64,000 nt of DNA from Hymenolepis diminuta (Eukaryota; Platyhelminthes; Cestoda; Cyclophyllidea; Hymenolepididae). The stretch is taken from positions 355,444-419,443 of the forward strand of contig CAADRB010000015.1 in NCBI GenBank assembly GCA_900708905.1, given 5' to 3'. Every line of letters starts with the position of its first letter. The stretch's first letter is position 1. The notes beneath the pieces were generated by a model. It made no database searches. It was given only the letters and a program-made list of their open reading frames with translations, and had not been told where the DNA came from. The position numbers and the translations under genes are program-made. Below are positions 11,701 through 26,700 of the stretch, piece after piece.

Positions 11701-14700
11701 AAAATGCAATTAATATCCAAGATTTTTACAAATTAATTACAAATTATTCCAATTCAGGCTATGTTTGGAAACAGTTCATCGTTGACTCATTTTCAGTTAG
11801 AATTCAAGATGAATACAAGCAACCTCAGTTATGCTAAAACTAGGTTAGGTAGTGTTTTCTAGCTCCTCCTTGGCCAAATAAATTTACTAAGGCGAATTGA
11901 ACTGCCACTCATTTTAATCAACTGGGAAATAAGTTACGAATATCGTGGACAAGAGCTAACTAAATAAAATAAGAAGAATAAATCTGTCAAATGTAATTTA
12001 GAAATTTATTTTGTGAAAAGGAAGTTACACCTGTTAGGTTGATAGAGAAAAATATGAAAACTCCAAAATTCACTCGTGGATATTCTATTATTATTCCTTT
12101 CTTAAGTTGGATCTATTAACTAGCCATCTTTAACATGATGAGACCCTTTTTTCAGTAATAAGCCCTTCTATTAAAAGATCGAATCCAACCATAGATTTAA
12201 ACTAATTAAGCGATTAATTACTTAAATAGTCCGACAATATCAAATTGTGTCATCTGAAGAGAATGACGATTCATTTTAGCAATCTATACCCGTAGTATTT
12301 AAATTGTCAGGTCATAAGCTAATTTTACTTAGAATTCCGTTTTTAGTGAAATGAGCAGGTGGAAATAGGAGTCGTTCAAATATATTTGTCACTTCTACTC
12401 AAGAACTAAACTGCACAACGAGCAAATAAATATTAAACGAATGCCAAAAGCTAATTTGGTTTTACTGATTGACAGAGTTTACCTGCCTTAGAGCTGTCTT
12501 TGGCATATTTCGATCATGTAACTTCAAATGTTGCTAAAGACAATTGGGAGAAGCGTACGGTAAATAAAAAACAGTCATTGGTTAGTTCTAGTATTGCTGA
12601 AGAACCTTTCGTCTTTTCCAATGTGCACAGATTGCATAATTTTGATGGAAGTTTCTGAATTCTTGAGAAATTGTCTGTAACTTTCAGACTAAAACATATT
12701 TTTCCATTTTTATATCATTCTGATAACATGCTTTAACTCGTGGCTTTTGATGTCATTTTAACAAGCAAAATAAAATCTACATTCTAAGTTCATTCCTTAA
12801 ATATAAAACTAGTTAAATCTGTATTTTTAATCACGTAATCATTAACAACATAATAGGGAAGCTAAAATCCTCAGACATTAGCAGAAAAATAATGCGGTCA
12901 AAGCAATATTGTGTTTATTTGGTAGAAAAGTTTCAAGCATTAAACTAGTACTATTGGATCATCTGAAGATTTATGGAAGACCGAAGGTTTTCCAGATAAA
13001 AATAGAGCTGCACTTTTCTACTTACGAAACTTACCTGTATTTTCAAAGGCTGGGACTTCTGCTGAACTTGAGGTGGCATTTGGCGCTGTAAGTTGTTAAT
13101 TCGTGGGAAAAATTTATTATTCTCATAAACTGCTTGATGCATTCCGATTTGGGAAATGGACATTTACTTTACCTTCCCATCATTCTATTCACTTTCAATT
13201 ACTCGTTGAACGCTTATTCTGTTATCGGATACAAGAATTCCTCGGATCTGACTGAGACATATTTTCGGGAATAAGATCTAGAAAAACTAGATAACAGAGA
13301 GATCTAAAGGATAGTGCCACCCAAAAGACCTAATGTAGTACAATGATTTGTCACTCGTGTTTATTCATCGCCTGTGCTGATATATTCCGTCGCCCAATAT
13401 CAATCTCAACTGGGAGTCCATTTTGTGATTGATAAAGTTAAAATAATATATTAATGTGAGAAAATATTTTCAAATATTGCCTCTTGAGAAAACAACATTT
13501 TTTATTATCTATGCTTGCAATATTTCCTTTTATATTTATATTATTGGCCCATTTTTATATTTCAAGGTCATGAAAGACGTGGGTTTATGCCAAATTGAAT
13601 TGAGTTCTGTCTCTTTCCTCTATCTGGAAAAACTGGGTTGTCAAGCCTGTATAGATCGCAAAAGTTATCTCAAAACTTTATTCCAAATAACGTTTTATTT
13701 TACTGGCAAAAGCTCAAATGGAAGCATCCAAGAAGCCGTTTTGTTTATTTGTTAGCACTGTTTTTCGAGCACTTATCTAGAAATATCATGCAAAAAAACA
13801 TAAAAAAGCCATAAAAATCAATTCGATCTAATCTATTGACGGAGCTTACCTCCATGGCAACATTCTGCTGCATTTGCTGTGTCTGGGGCTGCATATGTTG
13901 CTGTAGGTGTTTTTTCCGTTAAATTATACGCGGTAAAATCGTTTATACATATTTTTGAAACTTTTTCAAAATTTAATATTTTTGTAATCATCTGTACCTT
14001 AGAGATTTGGAATTTTTAGATAAATTAGAAATATCGAGAAAAGCAAGGCGGCTAAACAATGTGCTAGTGAGAAATATTCGTGTGAAAATTTATAAATCGA
14101 AATGTTCAATTATATGTCTTTACAATAATTATTTTTAAGAACTATGGTAAAGTTTCTGTGGATATTTTTTACTCATTATTTTGCATTTGCCTTAATTTTA
14201 AGGCTAAAGCATTATGAATGTAGACTGCACTCAAAATTATTTCCTAAATTACGGAGATTAAGGTGAAATGAATCAAGAGCTTAATACTAAATAAATGCTT
14301 GGATCCGAGGAGGAAAGAAAAATTTCCAAGTGTCCTTCCATTTAATTTAAAAAGTGAGTTTACTTCCTCTTTTCTGAAGTAAAAACGCACCTGCATAACA
14401 ACGGGCTGCTGAGCTGGTGAAGCCATGGATTTTTGTGGTGGTGGCTGTGGTTTCGGCTGTTGAAGTGGCTGTGGTTGTTGAGGTGGACGTGGCACCGGTG
14501 GCTGAGCCGTGCGAGCTGGATCACCGGTGATCGAACGACGATTAGAACGCAATGAAGCCTGAACTTGAGCATAGAGTTGCTCGGTGTCATTCAGGCCCTC
14601 AGTCTGGCTGTTTCCTAAAAGGAAAAGTATGAGAGACATGGGATATCATTAAAAATTTTATGATTAAGCATGGTCGCAATTTTCGCTTTAATTTATCTTA

Positions 14701-17700
14701 ATTGTTGAAAGTTACCATCTGAAGGAATCGATATGTATTTTTATGGTCTACATTTTACCACATATTTTGCAGACTATAAAAGACGGTGTTACCAGCCTCA
14801 CGCATAAGAAACGTGCATCTATCTCCCCACTTTTCTGAGTAGAATTAACCAGTGTCGTTGATCACCGATGTGGTATTTAGGATCTTAATGCCTGGTCACA
14901 TTGTAAACTTCCATGGAGATACAGTTCCTTTGTCTATCTTAATGATTGTATTTGGCATAATATACTAAGATGTGATAGATTCAAGACGCGTTCTCTCCGA
15001 CGTCTTCTCGTATTTTAACGTAGTTCTCGAATACTTTGCAGTCCATACCATTAAAGGTGCACCAATAAGCTCTGATCATGAGCATGGCATACCTATAACT
15101 TGACCATGTTGATCACTCGCTTCTTTAAAGATTTTTTAATAACATAATTTTGGAATCATCAATAATTTAATAGCTAGAAATAAATTTGCCTAAAGGGCAC
15201 CCTAGATTTGCTTGTAAAGGTACTATGTCGGTGCAAAATAGCGTCACTCACTTCGTTCAAGCTTATGAAGTTCGAGAACCTTCGGTTTGGTCTTCTCAAA
15301 TGCGTGCTTCAACTCGTCTGTTCGCTCCACACGTTTCAGGCTGGCCATGCGTCTGAACGGATTTTCTGAAAAAAAGGAGGGGGGGAGGGAGAAGATATAA
15401 GATTTTCATAAGATAACCTCTAATCTATGCAAGAACTTGTATTTGTGACCGGGTATGTGACCGTAACGTCCTCCAAATATGAACTAAATGTTAAAACCAC
15501 ATGCTAAGAGTGTTGAACTAGAAATTTTTATGAAATTGCAGTTTAATGAAAATGGAAAATGCGATCAACTATTTGTTAATTCATTAATTTTAAATGTATT
15601 AAAGTATTTGGATGGCAATCTATATTGTGCAGATGCATCAAAATATTTGCTACTTTTTTGATATTCCAAGATATTTTTATGTCAACTTGCATCTGTACCA
15701 ACCATCAGTTAAGAGAGATACATATCAATTCTTATCTCTAAGTAATACTTCAACTTGTAGCTTGTACAACAAAATTTATTTTTTTAAAATTATCTAGAAG
15801 AATTATCGAGTATTTCCTTAAAAGACTTCAATTTCACAAGGAAAATACAATTATGTATTTTGTCAGACTAACCTTACAACCAGTATACAAAATCACGGGT
15901 AGACTCCTTGATGTCTTGACTGTTTAGTTCTACGGTTAAGTGATTTTCACCTTTGCCTTTACTGAACTGTTTTATCGTCATCTGAGTTCAGAAACTTTTG
16001 ATGATTAAACATCGTAAATCCTTCGGTTGTAATAATAACATCTTAAAATAATAAGAAAACTATCTGTATTCATTTCTCAAATGCGATCATTAGAAAAATA
16101 TTTTCATTTACCTATTTAAGATCTTCATAAAAGCGTGCGATGTAGAATTAATTAGGGCAGAATAACTAATGGTTCGCCTTGAATGAGAGCACAAATTTTT
16201 AATCTTGGTATTGATAGCTGTCTTATTGATCAATTTTTGTAGAAACAGTGCATACAAGTGAACTACTAAATCCATCACTTTTATCAAGTGGAAAGAGCAG
16301 AAATTGATTACTATGAGCCATATTGAAGGTAACAAGCAGAAATTGCTCTTAATATGGAAGTATATTCAAAGTTTCCAGATTTTAGCAGAGAGCTCTTACC
16401 TGGAGCAACATGTTTGAGATCCGGTCGGAAATCGGGTTGAGGATCAATGACAAGACTGCATTCAGCATGAGCCTCTCCAAGATTGTTCTTTGCCACAGCG
16501 GTAACCGTATACTCACCAGGTGGTCCGCAGCGATTGAATTCCAAGTAGCTGATACCCCCATCATTATAGATACGCCAGGCACCTCCACCACCGCTCTGAA
16601 ATAAATTGAAAAATGATATATTCAAATTCTTGAACTTTCAATGTAATTATTTTTGCAATCCACATCATTTATTACTTTGGCATCTAAATTACCGATGCTT
16701 ATTATTTATTATTATAAAAATTTACATATAAAATTATAAAAATTACTATAAAAACTATTATTAATGGACCAAAATTTATTAATTTTGATTAAAAAAAGCC
16801 TACGAAATCCTTTTATTTGTTTATATTTGCTAAATTAAGGAACACACGAATAGTTTCTAAAATGTGGAACACGAGGTATTTGGCCAATTGACTTCCATAA
16901 AATAGTTGTGAGAAAATTTACCTTGGATGGTATTCCAGATTGTTCAGAAAGAGCAATTCGAAAGCTTAATTTTAAAATTTACAAGATTGCAACCAATTAT
17001 GGCGTTGTTTCAAATAAAAACTAACACTTTGTTCCACGAATTAATGTTAAATCCAAATACCATTCCAGACCAACCTAACGACTAATAAATTACAGCTTCT
17101 ATTTAATTACTTATAAAATGTTCTTTGGAAAAGCACAGAAGACAAATTTATGCACATTTTATGCCAATTTCAACCCTATGCCACGCTCATCATCATGCAA
17201 GCGTTCAAAACCAGTGATTAAAACAATTCAATGTTATTCTGAACAAAGCCAACTAATATATTGCGATTACTTATCCTTATTTTCACTAGCGAGCATATAA
17301 CTTATTGCAGAATAAAGACGCAAAATAGAGCCACCTATGGATCCTCATTATGAAAAAGACTATTGGAAGTTGATTTAACCTAAAGCAATCATCCTAGCGG
17401 TTAATCGCAGCCCAAATAAAGCAGAGAGAGTAGTATGAACAGATTTTCACTCGAGCTGACTAAAAAACGCTTAAAATGAGTTGCGAATTGGGCTGTTAAA
17501 GTTTAAATAAAAAAGGTATGAGTCAAGTTCAAAGAAGAAAATTTATGGGCCATTACAATTAAATTGACGGGGTTGCTTCACAGTAATATTACAGTTCCAT
17601 CCTGCATTGATCCTGTTCTCAGGAGAGATGATAAGGAGATTAGCCTAAGTACAGTTGACCCACTATATTGTTTCGAAATTTCCAATTTATCTCTCATCGT

Positions 17701-20700
17701 TCTGAATCTCGAAGTAATGCTTCTGCAAATTCACTCCACTTTTTGCACAATAAACTGTTACTCCCACATCAAATTATTTGGAATCACTGCCTGCGGGTCT
17801 GCTTTGGTTCATCTTCTCAGTGTCCTGGGCTTCTGAATATTAACTAAAAACTATAGTCTGCTCCTTAATTAAGTCATAAATACCAAATGCAATAACCAAA
17901 AAGTGATATCCTAGTCAAAATTTCGTGGTATTTTCCCTGGAAATTGCATTATAAGGGGGAGAATTTTTTTCCTGGAATACTACAGTTAAGTAATTTTATC
18001 AGTCACATTCATTCACTTCTTCCTAACATACACAGTTTACATTAAGATTAATATGCGCTTACGGTAGGTAGAATGTCACCATTGATGAGCCATTGCACGC
18101 GTGGAGGTGGATATCCGCCAGCTTTGACAAGCAGACGTAATGGAGAACCTTCAATAGCTGTAGTATTCTTTGGCTCCAATTCAAAGGTGGGAGCAGCTGG
18201 CTGCTGTTCTGTCTCAGTGTAGCGTTGATCTTGTCTAGAATGAACAATGGAAGCATTTTAGTCTTGATCACAGTTTGATGAATTCACATTAACAATAATT
18301 CTTAGTCCCTATTAATGAGCTGCCTTCCAAATATAAGGGTGGAAGTGACACCAACGCTTAATATTTTGAACTTAGCCAAATCTAGAAGTAAAACTTTCAC
18401 TAATAGAAATATAAAAAATATCCAATGATGAAAAAATAAATTCAAAAGTGTGCTCTAAAAAACTGGAATTTAATCAAATTAACTAAAATTTTTGCTTGGT
18501 CATCTAAACGAACTAAATGAATGCCTTGTCTTCAACAAAACAGAACAACTTTCTTAAGTCATAGTCTCAAAGACAATCATTGCTATGGAAACTGAATACT
18601 TTAAGTTCAATTCATCTTATCGCCGCTAAATGCTGTTTGTTTTCTCAAATAGGTTAAATATTTAGAAATTTCCGATTAATATAAATGTTAAATGTTTTTA
18701 TGGACGTTTATAAATTAATATATGGTTTTATATAACCAATAGCAAAACTTACAAAGTTGAGGTTTCAAGAGTATCTAGACTTTGAAGGTAGTGAACAGAC
18801 TCAGCAGAGAGAACAGAATCAGTAACGATTCCCGTTCCACCTTTGCAACTAAAATAACAGTTATAGAAATATGTAAATTATATTTATACAATAACTTGAG
18901 CCTAATGTGACATGATGTAATAATTTTATGTGGTATAAGTAGTATTATCAATTGTAAATAAGAACAAAAATAAAGAAACTCTTACGTCAAATCGACGACA
19001 TTACTAGGAGTGGAACCAGCATTATTCTTAGCAACGCAATAATATTGACCACTATCTTCGGGATATGTATAATGAATATCAAGAATGACGTAGCCACGGT
19101 CCATGGTCTCTGTGAAGCGACAGCCTAAAATTAAGAATGTGCACAAAATGAAGAGATTGTACCCCAAAATATCAAATAACTCAATTCAGGAAATGTTTTA
19201 ATTGTGAATATCTTATTGCCAATTTTATTATTTAATAGCTTACTCTCGCTAAGGTACGCACTCTCAAATTATAATAAATTCATTTATCAATAAATCGCAT
19301 CTAAGGTACGAATTTGACAAAAGGATTTATGGCTTTCATATTATTGTGCATTAACTGGAAGGACCTACGAAACTCAATGATTATCATACTTCTGTTTCGA
19401 TGTTTTTATCTTTAGAATTTATTTTCTCTCCGGATTTCACTTGTAATGTTCCGTTTTGAGAGTCATATTTATATCAGTATTTAAGGTCGGATATTTTCCC
19501 TTCGTCATGAATTCAGTAGAGTAGCCTTTATTTTGGAGGAATCAAAATAAAGGTGAAATCAGACATTAGAAGAACGGTTGCATGATCAACTTTGTCTTAA
19601 TAAGTTTGTTATATCCAAGAGAATTTTATTCACTTCCCCAAATAGGAATTTTCACACGCTTCTTATAAATAATATATTTTTTAAGCATGAAACTGCCGAT
19701 TTGGAAAGGTTTTATTCAAGCTTCAATCTTAATTAAGTGGCATTTACGGCTGACATTAAATGATTAAAGCAGAGAGGATCATTAATCTTTCAAGCATGTT
19801 CCTATTTAATAAATAAGCTTTATATTTCTTGGCAAATTAACACTATTTACTGCGGCAGACACTTTACTTTCATAGCAAGCTGTATTGAAAATAAAATGTT
19901 GCTTAAGAATGTGCCACTTTGCGTTCGGTTCTGAAATAGCTATTGGAAGGGGGGATAAAATATGCACACAGGCCTATGTTAGGCTAACTTTCTCATAACT
20001 CATATTAAAAAATATTCAAAATGCAATTTTTATTCAATAGGTTTTAGTGATTGATAAATTCCCTCTTTGAAATGAACAAATTGAGCATGACTGTCACTTT
20101 TAAATAATGTAGTCATTAATATTTTTTGCGATAAAAAACCTTGAACGATAATAAAAAAAGTATTGGTTATTAATTCATTTTAAAATAATTGGCATTAAAA
20201 TAAATCTTTCAGCTTAAGTTTTCTTTATTTTAGTCACATGGTTTTAGTCATTTACTAGAAAAATAAAACATTTAAAGTGAATAAATAAAGATCCGTCCTG
20301 TTATTAAAGTACAAGAAATAGTGAACTTTAGCCAAATGTATTGTTTAAAAGAGTTAAAATCCTATACTTTATTTTTACTTTGTTTTACATCATGAAATCC
20401 CGTTCTAAGAAGTTTCGAATTTTTTGATTAATTATATTAACCGAAGAAACATGAATTATAAACCGACTGCCAGGGTACATTTCTGAGAGGAAATGTACTA
20501 TCCAATCCAATCTTATTTTATCCTCACTAAAAAGTAAGTACTGGATGTGCAAGCTAGCTATGCAGTGGTAGCATATTCTATAATTGCTAGTTTCTAACAC
20601 TCCTTATCGACTTTCTCATTGAAATCGGCAAAAATTCATTGCTAGAATAACCGACTAAATTTGACTAAAATCGGTTTATCTCAAGTCTTCTAGCACTAAT

Positions 20701-23700
20701 ATGATTTAAAATACTAATTTAGCCCCCTTATGAACCATTTATCATAACTGCAATCTTAAAACTGTGAAAGAACTTCTTACTTATTATCGGTTCTTTAGAA
20801 AAAGATTGAAATCGAATATTACTAGGGAAAATAGTCCTTGCGGGCGAAAATGAATATGAATAACATTGCCTTTGGCATTCTGACTATATCGGCAACTAAA
20901 AATACCATTTACTGGAGTTGGTGTCAATTACCAATGGATAAGAAGTGTGGCAGTGATTTACGATGCATTTTCTGCGGTCATAATCCTCTACAGAACTCCT
21001 TTAAATTTGCTGCCATTCACTTACAATATTTTGCTTTTATATGGATAAGTGGCCATGCGAAATAGATGCAAAATAGCATTAATGATTCTGTTGATTTTTT
21101 AGCCACTAATAACTTGTGTTAGCTATACCGACCATCAGCCTTTGAGGTACTTGTCAAGAAATAGAATGTTACTGTTTGTCACAATCATATCAAAGATAAC
21201 TCACCAGTTTTAAGTGGTTCCCCATCCTTGAACCACTCAACAGTCATACTTGGGTCATTGGAAGGCTGCACAAAAGTCTCAAACTTGGCCCTTTCATTCT
21301 CTTTCAAGTTGATTTGTGGAAGGAGAGGGCGGAGAAATTGGGGTGGAGTTGTAAATTTAACCTCGTCTTCACGTCTTGATGTACCATTCATGGCAAGTTG
21401 ATTCTCCATTGCTGCCAAGTTCATGATCATTGATTCTTCGGGTAGCTGGGAGTCGGTGATCACGCTATCCTCTGGCACGATGCTATTTAAACAAACATTA
21501 TTTTTGTAGACGTTGCAGATTCAACAATCATATTTGGCACATTTCCTCTTTTATCAAGTATGACAAGTGTCCATAAGGAGTATGAACCCAAAGTTTTAAT
21601 AAGGATATCCTATCTGGACTTGATGATGAGATGTTATTTTGACTGTCACCTCTAATTGACAAGACTCAGTAAAGGTCCTATTTTAATCAATTCAGATAGA
21701 GGTAGGAAGTTTTTATCAAATACTGCTGCAGGAGATTGTCCTATAATGAACTTCAGAGTAAATCGAGATCAGTTTCTGAAACTATACGAATTTATTTAGG
21801 ACAATAATGACAGTGTATGAAGTTTTGGTTAATTGTTGATTTATAACTTTTGAAAAAATTTCAATTATCAAAGCAATGGTAATTCATAAAACTACTCACG
21901 TGACTTGGCAAGGGGAAGATTGAGCAGTTCCATTAGCCGTCTTGGCAACACAGACATACTCTCCTGAATCTGTGGTGTTGGTGTATAGAAATTGGAATTC
22001 AGCATATCCACGATCCAAAACGGCATTATGACGAGAAGCTGAAATAATAATAAAATGGCTTTAATTGTTATTACGTCATAATTAATTTGATTTTGCCTGT
22101 CACTTCTAGTGAATTTCATAACAGTGTCCAAGTACCCGAAATGAAAAGAAGCATTCATTTTGAACCTCAGTAATATTATAAGTATAACCATTCTTATAAT
22201 CAAAATAACTGTTATTGTTGCGTCTTTATATTATACGGTTATCCCTGATTTCTCCTCTTATTTAATTTTACCGATTTTATTCACACAGGCTAACTAACCT
22301 TTGCCCCTAATCTTCTGTTTTCTTTGTCTTATTTTACACTTTGCAGCTCGCAGTCGTTAGCCATTTCCCTACGGTTCTTTAATGTTTTTCTAATGAGCCA
22401 CACTCGAATCTCTGTCTCTTACACGTCAAGAAAATTCCAATTTTGCTTTGTATGAGGTTATTATCTTATCTTAACAGAATAAAGACCATTCAATGTCCAC
22501 TTCACTGTACAAAATAGTGTTTTAGTAATTTCGTTTACTAAGTCTTCTAATGCATTTTAAAGGAATGTTTCATTTTTTCATTTGTTGTTAAACTATATCT
22601 TGTTATATAATTATACTAATTAAGGTTATCAAATTGATCACCTTGACTGAATACTACACATCGAGCTCCGTAAAGTCAAATTGTTTTGGCTATCTCGGCT
22701 TCGCAATGCTAAGTTGTTACCGAAAAGTAGATAAAGTTACCCTTCCATCAACATATGCAGAGATAAATTGGTATAGAGAGCTTATATGACCATATCAATT
22801 AGCTGATCAGTATGAAATGAAAAGTGAGTTATTTTTCATAAATAGGGAAGCATAAGTCCATATCGGCTACCTTAGCTCTGCTAATGTTAGGATCATATTA
22901 GGTGGTCAGTATCATTTAAGATCATTCTACTTTCTAAGCCTTTGAAAACTATTCAAGTGACATGGCAAAACCAATCACTAGAAGAAATTGTTATTATTTT
23001 CCCCCATTACCAATATTTCTTCTGTTAATAAAAAAGTAATTTTCTTCTTTCTTTTCCACTGATAAAAGACACTGCGATTATGCCTATTTGTTTAAGCCGG
23101 TGCCGATTGAGAGCGAGTTTCGTTAGTACACGCGTGTTTACAATAACGTACCTTGTATTCTGTTGTGGGTTATTAGCTTCTGTGCTAAGTTGCTATATTA
23201 CTGGATTTTTTAGGTTGGTTTGCTCTGTGAGGTTACTACCAGTATTTCTATTTTGTCACGTTATAACATTAACCATCATAATTAAATAACTGGTCAATAA
23301 GCGCTGGACATCGAACATAAGAATATATACAGTAACCCAGGGAACAAATAATGACATTTTAATTGTTGAAGGTGAAAAGCGTACAGCTGGAATCCAAAAA
23401 TCGTATGAAGCAAGACTTATTTGATATACTGACCTTTCTATCAACATATTTTAAATCTCCATCATCTTATCATTTATTAGCCTTACTGGAGTTGCCTCCT
23501 CACAATGAAATATTTTATTTTTTGCTTTATTGTAATGAAAACAATGATGCATAATGAAGCAAGAAAGTCAACTTACAGGCCGAAAGAACAACTCCATTCT
23601 TGAGCCACTGAACATCAAGCGTGGGGTCACCAGCAGGTTTGACAACAGCCTTGAGGATAATGCTGTCGCCCTCATTGACGGTCACCTGACCAGCGGGTTG

Positions 23701-26700
23701 CTGGACAAATTGTGGTGGGGCGTTATTATATCCTCGATCCATACTTCTTCTTGGTTGCTATCAACGTAAAATATCAAATTCTCTGTTTTAACTTTTACTT
23801 AAATGGAAAAAGATCCACATGCTTAAATCACCACTCGTATTAGAGCAGTAATAATTTCCCAAGATATGCTTTATTTGGTAACTTGAGTGATCTTTCACTA
23901 TTTTATTCAAGTTAAATTTTCACCACTGACCTGAAAATGTCTAAAAGACTTTGCATGCTAAAGAGTTATGATATAGTTTCTTTAGGTGACAATTAGTAAA
24001 ATATGTAGAATATTTTAGTGTATGCACCATTTTGTTGTCTGCATGCTTTGCTTACCCGATTTCTTGCCTGCATTTTAGGGATCTGGGTAAGTTAATTCGT
24101 TTCTGTATACGTCTGACAGATATTGAGCATGTTTATAGAAGGATCAATATTGATATTGAAATTTTACCAAAAGTAGTAATACAGTTGCTGTATACCAATA
24201 TACCAATTCAAAATTTGGAGAAATGGGTTTAATAAATTGAGATACCTTTTTAATTGATGTATGAATGTATGTATGTATGATGAGTAATGAAGTAACAAGC
24301 ATTGAATGATGAAATTATAACCAATTACTTTGTTTAATTCCTATTTTTATTAATAGCACATATTAATTATATTACAAATGTGGCATCAAATGCAATAACG
24401 AATACATCCTTAGAGGTACCAATATTAAAAATTTATTGTTTTTTATTCTGATTTGAGAGAAAAGGCTAAACTTTTGTATACGAAAAAAGTAGATACAAGT
24501 CCTATTCAAAACGTTAAACGTTTAATAAGCTCAGATAGAAATTTACAATAAATATTTGTTAGAAAAATTCTTTAAAAACATTGACGTAGCTTAATAATTC
24601 CGATTGTTTTGCATATGAATGGGAATTGGAGATGAGGAAACTTTAGTTACAGAGGCAAATTCAACTCACCGCATAAGTTGATGAATATTTCATATTTTTG
24701 TCGTGGATTACTTAAATTGCACTGTTAGATTAGGAAAAATTTGTATTTATGAATGAGAGTTAACAACTGGTGACATCGATAAAGAAAGTTAAAAATCACC
24801 GACCTGTGGCAAAATCTTTAACGTTTTTGTTCGAATAATGAAGGAAGAAAAATTTATCACCAAAATACTGTATCAAATTATGCTTTATTTTCGCAAATAA
24901 ATACCCTTCTTGAAATTCACAAAAAGAGTTACATTAACGAAATGCTTGGTACTATGTGGAAAATGGATTGATGGTTAATAAAAAACGAATATACTACCAA
25001 AATATAAGTTCTTTCATTGCAAAGAAAAGGAAAACTGAAAGCTGGCAACCCTGAGAAAACTAAATTAACTGACAAATATTATAAAATTTGATCACAATGC
25101 TGTTATTACTATTTTCGGTAATATTTATATTCATTTTGTCAATGTTCAAATACATAAAAGTCTATGAGAGAAAGAAAGGGCACAAGATATATATTTCTAA
25201 AACGTATATTTGCTTTTAAAATATCTCCGATCACGAAAATAGGAACCACAACAAAATATAATGTAATAATCTTGAAGTTGGTACTCAGGGCAAATAAATA
25301 AAACAATTCTGAATCATGAAACAACAGTTGTTTTTTCACTGTAGGTGTGAACGAGTGGACGGTTGGTCGAGCAGAAGTTGAGACACGTGTCTATGAATTT
25401 AAAAAATTTCGCTTCTTTTGAATTTAAAAATTATCCTATTGTTTATTTTATTCTTTTATCATTTATTTTGCCTTAGTGTTTTTAAATCTATACTTTATTT
25501 CTCAGGATCCTGGATGAGTTTACGCTCACCGGTCGATTTAACTGAGTCGTTGTTCGTGTAATCTCGATTCATATCTGTACTTAAGCAGATATTTTAAATA
25601 AATAAATCCCGTTCTAATTGTCATCATTGCATATTAATCGAATGTAAATAGTATTATACATAAAACTACTTTCTTGCAAATAAAATTATTTATGTGTCGA
25701 AAATTAACGAATATTTATTTGGAAATTGGGCATGAGACCATTTTACTGTTTGCATCAGTCATTCTGGACAGTCAACTAGTGTGAAATTTTTAGAATAACA
25801 TTCTATAATAGAGTTTAAGACTCCTTCCAAATTTGAAACAAGCATCTTAACGACTGTCCTTTACATATAAAGCCCTATTTTGGAAATTTAAATCGCTTTG
25901 CATACATTTTCATATCCTAAATAAAAATCGAAAAATGTATTGAAAATAAAATTAAAAAATGTAGACGTAATGAAACTATTAATTAAAAGTTCAGAACGAA
26001 AATTTTCCTGGTAAAAATGCGGTAAAATTATTACATTTAGCGTAATTCTTTGCATTCGGATGAAGGAAGAGACAAATACGTGAATGGTACAAATTAAGTG
26101 TCCATTCAATCACATATAGAGGAAGTAATGCGAAAAGGAGAACGGTATCAGAGTGGTGAAGAATTTTTTCCACCAAGGTTGGTGGTGGCATATGGCCAGG
26201 CCACTATGTCACTTACATAACCGCTTTATTAGCTAAGCGTATATGTAGAACACGGCAAAAGGAATTTGTGAAATTAGTCTTACCACGTGTGCATTATTTT
26301 AATAGAATCCATAAAGACGACTTTTGCCCAAATAATGCAATAAGTTAGAATTTCGAAGAAAGTAAATATCCATAAGGAGTTAATTAAAAAAATGATATCC
26401 ACAGTTGGTTAAGCGGTCTGAATAATTAAAATTTTAAATTGAAAAGATTTGTCCCACAAATCATTCCCATTAATCATTCATAAAATGGGAAATTTCATTT
26501 GCAGTGAACGAAATTTACTCGACAAATACGACAGATTTAACAGAAAAATAATCGATAGTTTGAAGGTTCCCACGATTAATAAAATTTTGAATTTAAAACA
26601 AAATAGAATAGCTGAACCCTTTTCTGTGTGCAATAGAATTTGTAATTATTTAGCAAATGAGTAAATGTACGGCTATCCGTTGCATTCCTGAAGTAATAAG

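Larger units (their letters stand above)
9376..13900 (-). repeat. Tandem array of seven duplicated Q-rich microexons
   Basis: Units at 13900-13850, 13085-13035, 12533-12483, 11491-11438, about 10548-10499, 9742-9695 and 9429-9376 are 48-54 nt long, phase 0 at both ends, and encode related peptides (QHMQPQTQQMQQ, RQMPPQVQQKSQ, QQMQPQLQQQMPQ, QLQPQVQEFQQ types). The adjoining intron sequence is also alike (plus strand: a/gcttacctg donors preceded by ctattgacgg or ctactgatgg), so the duplicated unit is exon plus intron, 0.3-1.0 kb long. Five copies are open and two carry stops. Any subset of open copies keeps the reading frame, so the tail length could vary by alternative splicing. Confidence 0.75.

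Noticed and set aside
24255..24290. Short gtat/gatg microsatellite as a repeat locus of interest
   Set aside because: Only a few imperfect units; ordinary for intronic AT-rich DNA.
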